DNA of 64,000 bases from Lujinxingia vulgaris (GCF_007997015.1 NZ_VOSM01000001.1:620001-684000), one strand, 5' to 3'; shown: positions 16,250 to 24,656, counted from the stretch's first letter. Notes: generated from the letters alone by a model not told the origin. Program-made: numbers and translations.

Positions 16250-17335
16250 TCAGGGGGAGCAGATCTCTGTGCACGAGAGGTCGTGGCCGATGTTGCAGGC
16301 CGACTCCCAGGTGCGGGCGGCGGCCTGGGCCTGGCCGCGCTGGCAGAGCACCACGCCCAGGGTGTGGATGATGTTGCCGTTTTCGGGGGCGAGGTCCACG
16401 GCCTTGCGAGCGATGGTCTCGGCGGTGGCGTCGCATTGGCCGGCGCCGTAGCAGCGCTCCCATGCCAGGCTGTTGCAGGCGTCGGCGTCGTCGGCGTCGC
16501 AGGCGGACTGATTGTAGATCTCGCGCGCTTCGGTGGAGTTCCAGTGGGCGTTGGCGAGCTCGCGGCAGGCTTCGGGGTTGCCTTCGGTCAGGCAGGCGTC
16601 TTCGTGAAGGTCGCGGAACATGGCCTGGCGCTCGGCATGCCAGCGCTGCTGGATGCGGTTCTGGAGTTTCTGGTGACGCTCTTTGAGGTGTTGGTCGAGC
16701 CCGATGCCGGTGCCGTGCACCAGATATTGCACGCGGGTCTGGTCGCCGACGGTGTTGACCATGGGCTGCTGGCGAGCGTGGCCAAAGAGGGTGTTGATGG
16801 CCGGGCAGGCCGCCCGATAGTCGAAGCGCCAGGCCTGTTGCGGGTCGCCTTCATGCTCCAGAGGGAACTCCATCGCGCAGGGGTACTCGGAGCAATTGAC
16901 GGTGGTCTCCGGGGGAAAGACATCGGGGCACTCTTGCATGAGCTGGTCGACCATCTGCTCAAAGTTCTCGGGCCGAAAGGCCTCGTCGAGCTCGGCGGGA
17001 AAGGCCATGGGCACCTCCGGGGAGGTGCGATCGATGAGCTTTGCGAGCTCGTCGTTATGCTCGCGCAGGGCGTCGCGCTCCTGGATGGCGCTGGCGAGGG
17101 ATTTCTGGGTGAGCGCGAGCGTCTCCTCGCAAGATTGGCCGCTTTTGGCCGCGGCCTCCTGCAGCTTCGCCAGGGTCTCCTCGCCCGCGCCTTCGCCCGG
17201 AGGCCGGTCCGCCGCGTTATAAGCGATCATCGTCGGACCCTCGGCGGGCTCGGATGAGAAGAGCAGGAAGGGCAGGGCGCCGGACGTGATGCCGACCACA
17301 AAGACGATGAGGTAGGAGAGGTAGGTTCGCATCAT
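16250..17335 (-). CDS. Membrane-anchored TPR/Sel1-like hypothetical protein
   Basis: 361-aa protein with an N-terminal membrane anchor or uncleaved signal (residues 4-24, LSYLIVFVVGITSGALPFLL). A heptad-rich segment follows (about 55-100), then a globular cysteine-containing part, and a C-terminal region of about 110 residues with TPR-like helical pairs, for example ACRELANAHWNS and NIIHTLGVVLCQRGQAQAAA. Several cysteines recur (CNSLAWERCYGAGQC, ACNIGHDLSCTEIC), as in exported Sel1-type proteins where disulfides staple the helices. It probably faces the periplasm. No operon partner. Confidence 0.72.
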   Translation of the reverse strand: MMRTYLSYLIVFVVGITSGALPFLLFSSEPAEGPTMIAYNAADRPPGEGAGEETLAKLQEAAAKSGQSCEETLALTQKSLASAIQERDALREHNDELAKLIDRTSPEVPMAFPAELDEAFRPENFEQMVDQLMQECPDVFPPETTVNCSEYPCAMEFPLEHEGDPQQAWRFDYRAACPAINTLFGHARQQPMVNTVGDQTRVQYLVHGTGIGLDQHLKERHQKLQNRIQQRWHAERQAMFRDLHEDACLTEGNPEACRELANAHWNSTEAREIYNQSACDADDADACNSLAWERCYGAGQCDATAETIARKAVDLAPENGNIIHTLGVVLCQRGQAQAAARTWESACNIGHDLSCTEICSP

Positions 17336-17467
17336 GCTATCGCTCGGACATCGATGGGCGCAGAGACAGGCAGAATGATGAGGAGAGTAGCAGACGAAAC
17401 GGGGGTGTGGGAGAGGGCGCGCGCGCGGGTTGGGATGGTCGAAGGTGGTCGTTTTGTGTGGGTCGTG

Positions 17468-17509
17468 TGTTCATAAAATGAACATGGTCTGTGCGTTTTG
17501 CGCAGAGAC
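17468..17509. promoter_or_regulatory. Two adjacent dyads in a divergent promoter region
   Basis: TGTTCAT-AAA-ATGAACA at 17468-17484 is a perfect 7-bp inverted repeat. Directly beside it GTCTGTGCG / CGCAGAGAC (17487-17509) forms a second dyad with one mismatch. They lie between the divergent genes at 17335 and 17596, about 90 bases upstream of the latter, where operators would be expected. No regulator is identified. Confidence 0.45.
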
Positions 17510-17595
17510 ATGCAAATAACGACCTAAAATCAGCATGAAACCCACCTGGCATGTGTATTGCTGAAGGGCTTGCCACCCTGATTGAGGAGGTCGTC

Positions 17596-18120
17596 ATGGA
17601 AGCCCTGAAACTACATCAAATCGTCGTTCAACTGCTTCTTTTACTCGTCCTGAGCGTGTTCGCGTTGGGCTGCGCTGCGGGCGGGCGCGTCGGTCTTAGC
17701 GCGACCCCTGCAGAAATGGGGAATCTTTCGAGTTATCAGGCCCACGGCGCCATTGAGTTGGGCGATGATCGCACGGGGGGATTTTTGGTCTTCCAGGAGC
17801 TTCGTGTGGGCATGAAGGGCCTGGGAATTGGTGGTGGGGTCAAGTTTCCCATCTATATCGAGACGGAGAAGCTGACCTTTTACGGGGCTCCGTCCCTGGG
17901 CTTTGTGGCAGGATATGTGGGCGATGAAGAGCGCTCCGGCCTCAACGTGCGTCTGGCGGTAGGACTTGCCGATCGCCAGCATAAAGGGGGTGGGGCTCTC
18001 GATCGTTTGTTCGGGTGGGACTACGACACCCGTACGATCAGCCTGGAGGTCTCGCAGGTCATGAACACCGAGCGGTTCATGCCGACGACGCTGGTGCTCA
18101 GCGTGGGGCGGTTGCGTTGA
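17596..18120 (+). CDS. Hypothetical lipoprotein
   Basis: 174-aa exported protein. The N-terminus is a lipoprotein signal (a long Leu-rich stretch ending FALGC at the lipobox). The mature part is rich in Gly and aromatic residues in short alternating strands (GGFLVFQELRVGMKGLGIGG, then KLTFYGAPSLGFVAGYVG), which suggests a small beta-barrel or beta-sandwich on the outer membrane. GAGGAGG five bases before the ATG at 17596 decides this start over an earlier in-frame ATG at 17551. No family recognised. Confidence 0.8.
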   Translation: MEALKLHQIVVQLLLLLVLSVFALGCAAGGRVGLSATPAEMGNLSSYQAHGAIELGDDRTGGFLVFQELRVGMKGLGIGGGVKFPIYIETEKLTFYGAPSLGFVAGYVGDEERSGLNVRLAVGLADRQHKGGGALDRLFGWDYDTRTISLEVSQVMNTERFMPTTLVLSVGRLR

Positions 18121-18433
18121 GGGTAGGAATGGGCAGTGGTTGCCGGGCTATCGCGGCCCCTTCGGCAGCGGGCGTTTCAGTCGCGGATAAGGGGGGCGGA
18201 TTGTGTTGTGGAGACACAGAGATAAAAGCGACAAAGGGGAGGAGGGCTACGGAGGATGCTGGCAGTCCACGCGCTCGGAGGAGTCTTTGTGGCTACCGCA
18301 TCCCGGGGGCAAGGAGTGGCCCCGAGCATCACCGCGCGGCTTGCCCTGAGCGCATGTGCCCCCGATACTCCCCCCGCGCTGGTGTCCGCCCCGTGAGGGG
18401 CTGGCGAGTAGCCGGGAGGAATCGGCCCATGAT
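18121..18433. other. Intergenic region with a possible small ORF
   Basis: No known gene. On the plus strand an ATG at 18256 opens a 46-codon frame to a TGA at 18394-18396, rich in Ala, Val and Leu, with GGAGGAGGG about ten bases upstream. It could be a leader peptide or chance. The region directly precedes the cobalamin riboswitch and should also hold its promoter, which I could not place. Confidence 0.35.
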
Positions 18434-18626
18434 GGCGTGTGGGTCGGGGACTTTTGGCCAGAAGAGGGAACCCGGTGAGATTCCGGGGCTGCCCCGCAGC
18501 GGTAAGCAAGAACGAAGGCCACATGAAAGGCACTGGCTCTTTTAGAGTCGGGAAGCCGTGGCCGGTAGGAGGTGAGTCCCGAAGGTGGGGCTGCCGCGCT
18601 TGCAAGCCCGAAGACCTGCCCGCGCC
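18434..18626 (+). promoter_or_regulatory. Cobalamin (B12) riboswitch
   Basis: The aptamer's conserved blocks appear in order on the plus strand: GGGAACCCGGTGAGATTCCG and GGGGCTGCCCCGCAGCGGTAA (18466-18504), a GGCACTGG (the B12-box region), GGGAAGCC, then GAAGACCTGCC near 18610. GGCGTG at 18434-18439 can pair with CGCGCC at 18621-18626 as the closing P1 stem. This is the adenosylcobalamin-type layout. The next gene downstream is an acyl-CoA thioesterase 142 bases away. No U-rich terminator lies between, so control of translation would be expected; CTCTC at 18723-18727 could pair with the GAGAG of the Shine-Dalgarno at 18756-18760. Confidence 0.93.
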
Positions 18627-18768
18627 GGGTGATCTGAGCGAAAAACGGACCCCGTACCGACCTTGATTCTCGCGGGAGATGGGCAGGTCGCCGCGCGCGC
18701 CCCTGGATGGGGGGTGCCACGGCTCTCTGTGCATCTTCGGCCTTCATACGACTTTGAGAGGCAGACCG

Positions 18769-19209
18769 ATGCACAGCTCCAACGACATGCTCGACCCTCA
18801 GACCCTCGCCCCCGGTCAGGTGACCGAGGTGCAGCTCATTGAGATGGTCTTTCCGCAGCAGACCAACCACTACGGCACGCTCTTTGGCGGGCAGGCGCTG
18901 GCGTTGATGGATAAGGCGGCGTTTATCGTGGCGTCGCGTTACACGCGGCGCACGGTGGTGACGGCGTGCAGCGAGCGCTGTGATTTTCATGTGCCGGTGC
19001 GTCAGGGGCAGCTCGTGGAGCTGACCGCGCGGGTGGTGGAGACGGGGCGAACCTCGGTGACGGTGGAGGTCACGCTTGTGGCCGAGGATCTTTTGAGCGG
19101 GGATCGGCAGCCGGGCACGCAGGGGAAGTTCGTGATGGTGGCGCTTGATGCGCATGGGAAGCCGACGCGGGTGCCGGCGCTGGCGACATCGGCAGAGACC
19201 TCGATGTGA
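18769..19209 (+). CDS. Acyl-CoA thioesterase (hotdog fold)
   Basis: 146-aa cytoplasmic enzyme that hydrolyses acyl-CoA to free acid and CoA. The hotdog-domain signature HYGTLFGGQALALMDKAA is at residues 37-54, with the catalytic-type Asp in LMDKA, and the length fits the YciA/BACH-type single-domain family. The ATG at 18769 has GAGAGG eight bases upstream; upstream in-frame sequence runs towards the riboswitch and is not conserved-looking. It is the only gene downstream of the cobalamin riboswitch, an unusual regulation for this family. Substrate chain length cannot be read from the sequence. Confidence 0.9.
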   Translation: MHSSNDMLDPQTLAPGQVTEVQLIEMVFPQQTNHYGTLFGGQALALMDKAAFIVASRYTRRTVVTACSERCDFHVPVRQGQLVELTARVVETGRTSVTVEVTLVAEDLLSGDRQPGTQGKFVMVALDAHGKPTRVPALATSAETSM

Positions 19210-19257
19210 GGGGAGCCCCCCCGGGGCGGAGGCTTCGGAGCGAGGGGCAGGAGCTCC

Positions 19258-19290
19258 AAAAAAAGCCGGCCCCCCTGGCGGGGGCCGGCT
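19258..19290 (-). terminator. Intrinsic terminator of the minus-strand gene
   Basis: 11-bp stem AGCCGGCCCCC / GGGGGCCGGCT at 19264-19290. The run of A at 19258-19264 becomes the U-tract on the minus strand, so it ends the 19338 gene; on the plus strand there is no U-tract. Confidence 0.85.
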
Positions 19291-19337
19291 CTGGCTGATG
19301 ATGCGGCAGACGTGCCGAGCAGCAGGATCGGGGTGGT

Positions 19338-22300
19338 TCAGTCGCTGAGCTCGAAGTAGCGCTCGCGGCGAGTCTGGTTGCCCTGCTGATCGTAGACGGT
19401 GACGGTGATGGTGCCGCTGCTCACCGGGGTCTCAAGAGGCAGCGCCCAGACGCGATCGTGGCTTTCGACGAAAAGGTCGGCCAGCTCACTTCCAGCCGGG
19501 CGGCCCTGGATCTCGAAGTCGGCGATGACCGAGGTGCGCGCCTCATCGAGGGCGGTGTAGTAGTCGAAGGCGCCGAAGCGAATCTCCTGCAGAGGCTCGC
19601 TGATGTGCCGCTCGCGGGGGCTTGCGACCACGAGGGTGGGGCGAAGGTCGTCGAGGAACCAGCCGTAGCCAGACTCGGCGGCGTCGATATGGTCGACAGG
19701 GCTGCCAAGGTCGATCCAGCGGGCGATGGTCATCTTCTCGTCATGGGTCAGCGCCGGCACGTCGGAGCCGGGCGGGGGCATGAGCTCGCCGATGTAGTCG
19801 AGATCGGAGTCGTTGGGGTGGGCACCCTCGGGGAGGGTGGAGGCGTCGCCGGGGACGCTGGCCGAGGGGTGGTCTTCGTTGCTCCAGCCGTCGAGGCGGC
19901 GGCCAAAGACCTTCCAGGTCAGCAGGCTTCGCCGCGACTGGAACTTGCGGATGGTGCGTGAGGCGTTGGCCTGGCGCCAGCGCGGGGATTCGCCCACGCG
20001 GACCAGCGGGGGGATGCCCCATTGGGCGGCCGCGTCGTTGTTGAGGCGATGCCAGGTGCCCGGATAGCCGTCGATGAGCTCGGTGTCGTCGAGCACCAGA
20101 TCCATGGCCGGGCCACCGGTGCTGCTCTCGGAGTGGCAGGGGGTGCAGGAGCGCTCAAAGAGGGGCTGGATATCACGCAGGTACTCCACATCCACGGCGC
20201 GCTCAGATCGCTCGATGAGCGCCGGCTGCCCCTCATCATCACGGGTGAGCAGGGGCGTTGTGCGGGTCAAGTCCCAGATCTGGTAGTCCTCGCGTGCGGC
20301 GGCAGTCGCTTCAAAGTCCGTCGGGCTCTGGGAGTGCGCGTGGCATCCGCCGCAATCGTAGCGAACCTCACCGGGGCGAAGCTGGTGCCAGGTCTGCGAG
20401 GAATTGAGGACCATGCCGTCGCGGTCCAGGGTCTGGAAGGTGAAGGGGGTGTCGGCCGGAATTTTGGCCAGAAAACTCGTATCGGGGTTGCCATCCGGGT
20501 CGACCACAGGCTCGCCGGCGTCATCGAACTTGCGCACCGGGATCTCGCCAAGGATGCGCAGGCGTTCGTTGGCGTGGTTGGTAAACTTCACGCCGGAGTG
20601 CGTTCCGTAGCTGCGGTGGGTCGGGGTCTCCATCGCGACGATGCGCACCGCCCAGATGTCGTCGTCGGTGTAGATGCCCGAATCCGCGCCCTGCACAAAC
20701 CAGTTGGAGCCGGTGTTGTTCTGGGAGGTGTTAAAGGGCTCCAGGCCGTCGAAGGCGTCTTTGCCCTGGCCGGGGCGGGTGTCGCGTTTGATGAGGCTGG
20801 CGCTGCCGAGAAGGGCGAAGGGGCTTCCCGTGGGAAGTTCGTCGGCGTGCTCCTGATCTTCGGGAAGCCAGCTCAGCCGCGCGGGCTCCTCGATGCCGTA
20901 GATGTCGCGGTAGGCCACGACCGCGCGGGGCTGTTGCTCGTTGTAGGCCGGGTCGTTTTTGATCTCGATGAGATCTTCGGGGTTGAGCACCGGCTCACCG
21001 GCGGCCAGGCGGTAGATGCCGCCGTCGTAGTAGGGGATGGGGGTGGGGCGGTTGAGGTGGTTGGCCGGGCCGGGGGTATAGACCAGCAGAAGATCGTTAT
21101 GGGGGGCGGCCGAGGGGTGGGTCACCTTGCCGGTGAACTCGCCAGTGTCAGGGTGAATCGACGCGGCGCTGTCGCCGCCCAACGCGAAGGGGGTCAGCGA
21201 GTAGAGCCCCTGTGGCGAGAAGGGAAAGCGCATGTACTGCGGGTTTCCGTTGGAGTACCAGCCGATCTGGATCCTGGGGTTGCTCGCGTCGTCGGGCACC
21301 GGCGAGCCGAAAGGAGCTCGGTCGGGCTCGGGCAGGGTCAGCGGGAAGGCCGCCAGGGTGCCAAAGCCGTTGTTGTTCTGGTTGTAATACTCGGTGACGG
21401 TTACATGGCCGTTGGAGAGCTGGGCGAAGAAGTGAAATGAACTCGCGGAGGCGAAGGAGCTCATCAGGGGGTTCCACTGACGCCCATCGGGGTAGATGAC
21501 CCACAGCGCCCAGTTGCGCTGGTCGCGCAGGCCCTGGGACTCGTAGCTGGAGAACATTACGCGGCCATCGTGAAGGATGTTCGGATGCAGGGCGCTACCG
21601 AGGTTGAGGTGGCCGACCGGCTCGACATTTTTGCCGTCGGCGTCCATCACGTAGAGGCGCAGGTTGGGGAAGGTAAAGTCTTTGTTGGGGAGCATGGTGT
21701 CGCGGCTGGACGTGAACATGATCTTGCCGCCGGGCAGCGGCGTTGCGCCCAGGTTGAAGACGCCGTAGCCCGGGTAGTTCTGCCCGCGCTCCTGAGCTTC
21801 GAGCATGTTGGGGGACCAGTTGCCGGCGCCGGTGTTGGGGGTCCACTCCTGGTGGGTCAGGCGCACGATCTGGCGGCTCTCAAGCTCGATGCGATAGATG
21901 TCGCAGCCGGCTCGGGGAGCGTCGCGGCGCTGGGTGTTGACGTCGACCACGTCGGGGCAGTGCGAGTAGAGCACCGAGGTTCCGTCGAAGGTCACAAAGG
22001 GGTCGATCACCGCGCCTTTCTCACCGCCGGAGACCAGGACCTCTTCGCTGCCGTCGGGACGAAGAAGCATCAGGTCGGTGCCGGGCTCCATGCGGATGGG
22101 GTCCTTGACCTCGGGCCACTCGGTGTTGGTCTCGTCGCCGTAGCGCGGGGCGCGCACATACACGATGTCGTAGTAGACGCCTTGCGCCACGTCGTCGGGA
22201 GTGCCGGGTGGGGGCTCGCCGGGGTGGTAGGGCAGCCCCGGCCCCTCGGCGCGACCCGGGTTGTTCGGATCGTCGGGATCGCTGGGATCATTCGGGTCAT

Positions 22301-22436
22301 GGGTATCCTCACCCACGTCGCCGCCATCGGGAGCGTGGCCAGGGGTGAGGTCATCGCCTCGCGTCTCTTCGGAGCAGGCTGAAGTGAGCGCAAGGAGAAG
22401 CCCGATACACAGGTGTGTGAGAAGAAGTCGCTGCAT
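19338..22436 (-). CDS. Large di-haem beta-propeller lipoprotein (HZS-alpha-like)
   Basis: 1032-aa exported lipoprotein. The signal ends in a lipobox (LLALTSAC), followed by an acidic Asp/Pro linker. Residues of about 60-480 are propeller-like repeats of the PD40/TolB kind (for example DGTSVLYSHCPD, GGKIMFTSSRDTM). Two c-type haem sites are present, CGGCH at 695-699 and CTPCH at 764-768. A C-terminal Ig-like strand domain with VSSGTITVTVYDQQGN closes it. The layout is like the middle domain of hydrazine synthase alpha and of the many related proteins in non-anammox bacteria, so I do not propose hydrazine synthesis. The ATG at 22436 is chosen as it gives an intact lipoprotein signal. Confidence 0.82.
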   Translation of the reverse strand: MQRLLLTHLCIGLLLALTSACSEETRGDDLTPGHAPDGGDVGEDTHDPNDPSDPDDPNNPGRAEGPGLPYHPGEPPPGTPDDVAQGVYYDIVYVRAPRYGDETNTEWPEVKDPIRMEPGTDLMLLRPDGSEEVLVSGGEKGAVIDPFVTFDGTSVLYSHCPDVVDVNTQRRDAPRAGCDIYRIELESRQIVRLTHQEWTPNTGAGNWSPNMLEAQERGQNYPGYGVFNLGATPLPGGKIMFTSSRDTMLPNKDFTFPNLRLYVMDADGKNVEPVGHLNLGSALHPNILHDGRVMFSSYESQGLRDQRNWALWVIYPDGRQWNPLMSSFASASSFHFFAQLSNGHVTVTEYYNQNNNGFGTLAAFPLTLPEPDRAPFGSPVPDDASNPRIQIGWYSNGNPQYMRFPFSPQGLYSLTPFALGGDSAASIHPDTGEFTGKVTHPSAAPHNDLLLVYTPGPANHLNRPTPIPYYDGGIYRLAAGEPVLNPEDLIEIKNDPAYNEQQPRAVVAYRDIYGIEEPARLSWLPEDQEHADELPTGSPFALLGSASLIKRDTRPGQGKDAFDGLEPFNTSQNNTGSNWFVQGADSGIYTDDDIWAVRIVAMETPTHRSYGTHSGVKFTNHANERLRILGEIPVRKFDDAGEPVVDPDGNPDTSFLAKIPADTPFTFQTLDRDGMVLNSSQTWHQLRPGEVRYDCGGCHAHSQSPTDFEATAAAREDYQIWDLTRTTPLLTRDDEGQPALIERSERAVDVEYLRDIQPLFERSCTPCHSESSTGGPAMDLVLDDTELIDGYPGTWHRLNNDAAAQWGIPPLVRVGESPRWRQANASRTIRKFQSRRSLLTWKVFGRRLDGWSNEDHPSASVPGDASTLPEGAHPNDSDLDYIGELMPPPGSDVPALTHDEKMTIARWIDLGSPVDHIDAAESGYGWFLDDLRPTLVVASPRERHISEPLQEIRFGAFDYYTALDEARTSVIADFEIQGRPAGSELADLFVESHDRVWALPLETPVSSGTITVTVYDQQGNQTRRERYFELSD

Positions 22437-22477
22437 CGTCGCCTCCATATAAGGCAAAATCGTCATTAAAATTTCTA

Positions 22478-22633
22478 CGCCGTGAGCCAACGTTGACGCC
22501 ATGTCTGCTGCATCGAGAGCACCCTGAGCTGCGTTGCAAATCCTCGACGATGCTAAAGCATCGCCTGTGGTTTTCGCCTTGCCCAGGCCACTCTCGATTT
22601 CGCATCCAAAGGCGTCAACATGGTCTCACGGCG
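22478..22633. repeat. MITE-like 156-bp element with 23-bp inverted ends
   Basis: The left end (22478-22500, beginning CGCCGTGAGCC) and the right end (22611-22633) are inverted copies matching at 20 of 23 positions. Between them lie 110 bases with no ORF of note, including a perfect hairpin CGATGC-TAAA-GCATCG near the centre. No clear target-site duplication is visible. It sits just upstream of the start of the di-haem lipoprotein, where its promoter should be. It could alternatively be a long-range RNA stem in the leader. Confidence 0.45.
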
Positions 22634-22822
22634 CTATAAGCGGATAGGTCCATCATTTCGCCGCGGGCATTGAGGCATACAGATGGGGTTCGCGACGACA
22701 AAAGGCCCCGGAGTTTCATCAAGTGAGCGAATACTAACATTGCGGTGCCGGGCCCGCACATGTGTGTTTGCAAAAGGTGGTAACGCCGGGGGGCTGATGC
22801 CGGGGAGCGTGATAAGAGGCAT

Positions 22823-22860
22823 AAAAAACGCCGAACCTTTGGAGAGGTTCGGCGCTTTTT
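22823..22860 (-). terminator. Bidirectional intrinsic terminator
   Basis: 10-bp stem CGCCGAACCT / AGGTTCGGCG (22829-22854) with six A before and five T after. It lies 30 bases past the end of the minus-strand pirin gene, which it should terminate. The remaining bases between 22634 and 22822 hold nothing I can name. Confidence 0.85.
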
Positions 22861-22890
22861 GACGCGTTCTTCAGGTGGGTGCGGTGACGA

Positions 22891-24498
22891 TCAGACCGGC
22901 TCCTCAAAGGTGCCATCGGCGTGGAGCGCAAAGCGCCCCTTTTTGACTTCGTGGACCGGACCGTTGTCGCCAAAGGACCAGCCCCCGAACTGGGTGCGCT
23001 GGTAGTCGGCGTAGGCCTGGCGGATCTCGTCCTGGGTGTTCATCACAAAGGGACCGCGCTGGGCGATGGGCTCGTTGATGGGGCGGCCCTGAAGAAGCAG
23101 GACCTCGGCCTCGGCCGGGCCGCCCTCCAGGGTGATGGCGCCGGGATCTTCCACCTCGACGCGGCGTTTGTTGGCGATGGGGCGGCCGGCGATGGTCACG
23201 CTCTGGCCCTGGTGCACGTAGAGCGAGCGCAGAGTGCCGGGGTTGACCTCGGGAAGCTCAAGCTGTGCGCCGGCCTCCAGGCGAATCGACCAGATCGCCA
23301 CGTCGCTCTCTTTGCGCGCGGCCCAGGAGGCGGGGGGAGGGGCCGGGGGGCGGTGACCTTTAAAGGTGCCGGCGGCGATGGTCAGCTCGCTGATGCGGCC
23401 TTTTGCGTCTTGCTCAATGACGCGGGGGATGCGCTCGTTCCAGAGCATGGTGAAGTGCGGGTCGACCATCTTGTCGGCGCGGGGCAGGTTCATCCAGATC
23501 TGAAAGAGCTCCAGAGGGTTGGGGGCGTCGTCGCGCAGAAGCGGAAACATCTCGGAGTGCTGGATGCCGCGGCCCGAGGTCAGCCATTGCACATCACCGG
23601 CGCCGTAGCGGGCGGTGGCGCCCATGGAGTCGGTGTGGTCGAGAAAGCCAGAGCGCACCACGGTGACGGTCTCAAAGCCACGGTGAGGGTGGCGAGGAAA
23701 GCCGGGGACGCTCTGGCCGTGGTACATCCGCCAGGGCTTTTGCTCGTCGAAGTCGCGGCCGAGATGACGGCCCGCCAATGATGCAGCCGGGCCCATCTTG
23801 CCGTTACCCTCGGGGTAGTCGTCGCGGTGGTGGGCACAGAAGAGAAAGGGATCGGTGGTGGGCCAGTGCATCGCGTCGATGGCGCTGACCGCTTTGATGG
23901 TCGCCGGGGGATGCTCAAGGTCGGGCGTTGATGCGGCGCCCGGATCGGTAGGGGAGGTGGCGCGGGCGGGGCGGTTGTCGCGCTCGATCTTCTGGCAGGC
24001 GACGGCGGGCAGCAGCGCGCCGGCGGCCAGCATCTTCAGCGCGGTGCGTCGGGCCACCACCGGCGTTCCGATGCGACCGGGGGAGGGCTCGCTGAGCATC
24101 AGGCGGCCCGCCAGCCGCTCATCGGCGATGTTGAGCGACTCGCCACAATAATCGTGGAGCTGCCAGGCCTCGAAGATAAGATCGGCAACGTCGTCGCTGG
24201 TCAGCGTGTGGCCATGGGTGACCCGGGTGTGCAGCGCTTCCAGGCGCAGCGCGACCCTGGCCTGGGGAGGCGGCGAGGCCTGACGTGCGTAGATCGCTTG
24301 GAGGGAGCCGGCCTGGGGGAGCTGGCCTTTTTCGCCGGTGTGGATGTCGCTGAGGGGCTCGGGATGCAGAGCATTGAGCAGCCAGGCCACACCGTGCCAG
24401 ACCTCCTCAAAAGCCCAGTCAAAGGCATCGAAGGTGAGGTTTTCGGTGGCTTCATCCAAAAAGGCTTTGCCGCGGCGCAGGGCATCTTCCGGAGTCAT
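22891..24498 (-). CDS. Pirin family protein with N-terminal helical extension and internal lipoprotein signal
   Basis: 535-aa protein. Residues of about 205-535 are a pirin bicupin; the metal-site pattern is intact (HPHRGFETVTVV, then LTSGRGIQHSEM). Family members are iron-binding, with quercetinase or regulatory activity in some. Oddly, a twin-arginine lipoprotein-like signal RRTALKMLAAGALLPAVAC spans 150-168, and 133 residues of helical sequence (including AFEEVWHGVAWLLNALHP) precede it in the same frame. An in-frame ATG at residue 134 (24099) would make a normal exported pirin lipoprotein, but it lacks a clear Shine-Dalgarno. So this is either a fusion with an internal signal anchor, or a wrongly long frame with a second gene's reading frame joined. 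Confidence 0.8.
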   Translation of the reverse strand: MTPEDALRRGKAFLDEATENLTFDAFDWAFEEVWHGVAWLLNALHPEPLSDIHTGEKGQLPQAGSLQAIYARQASPPPQARVALRLEALHTRVTHGHTLTSDDVADLIFEAWQLHDYCGESLNIADERLAGRLMLSEPSPGRIGTPVVARRTALKMLAAGALLPAVACQKIERDNRPARATSPTDPGAASTPDLEHPPATIKAVSAIDAMHWPTTDPFLFCAHHRDDYPEGNGKMGPAASLAGRHLGRDFDEQKPWRMYHGQSVPGFPRHPHRGFETVTVVRSGFLDHTDSMGATARYGAGDVQWLTSGRGIQHSEMFPLLRDDAPNPLELFQIWMNLPRADKMVDPHFTMLWNERIPRVIEQDAKGRISELTIAAGTFKGHRPPAPPPASWAARKESDVAIWSIRLEAGAQLELPEVNPGTLRSLYVHQGQSVTIAGRPIANKRRVEVEDPGAITLEGGPAEAEVLLLQGRPINEPIAQRGPFVMNTQDEIRQAYADYQRTQFGGWSFGDNGPVHEVKKGRFALHADGTFEEPV

Positions 24499-24563
24499 AC
24501 ATCAGGCCTGTGAAGAGGTTTTTCGTCGGGAATTCAGCGACTTTGACATCTCTGACATCGTAG

Positions 24564-24635
24564 CCTCAAACGTGTTTGAGGGTGGATTCATTTCATAGAT
24601 ATGGCGCATGTTTGGTATGCAGAAGGCGCATGTTT
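24564..24635. promoter_or_regulatory. Operator-like palindrome and direct repeats upstream of the pirin gene
   Basis: CCTCAAAC-GT-GTTTGAGG at 24564-24581 has perfect 8-bp arms. Further out, GGCGCATGTTT occurs at 24603 and again at 24625, 22 bases apart, about two helical turns. TGACATC is also repeated at 24545 and 24554. Placed 65-135 bases upstream of the minus-strand pirin start, these look like regulator sites, but no regulator is known. Confidence 0.45.
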
Positions 24636-24656
24636 TGGAGGAGGTCCAACGAAGAA

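Noticed and set aside
20022-21440. 472-aa open frame antisense to the di-haem lipoprotein gene
   Set aside because: Val/Gly/Ala/Arg-rich mirror frame without motifs; the minus-strand gene has signal, propeller and CxxCH sites.
19338-22436. Hydrazine synthase function for the propeller protein
   Set aside because: Only a domain resemblance is seen; no beta/gamma subunits or anammox genes are present.
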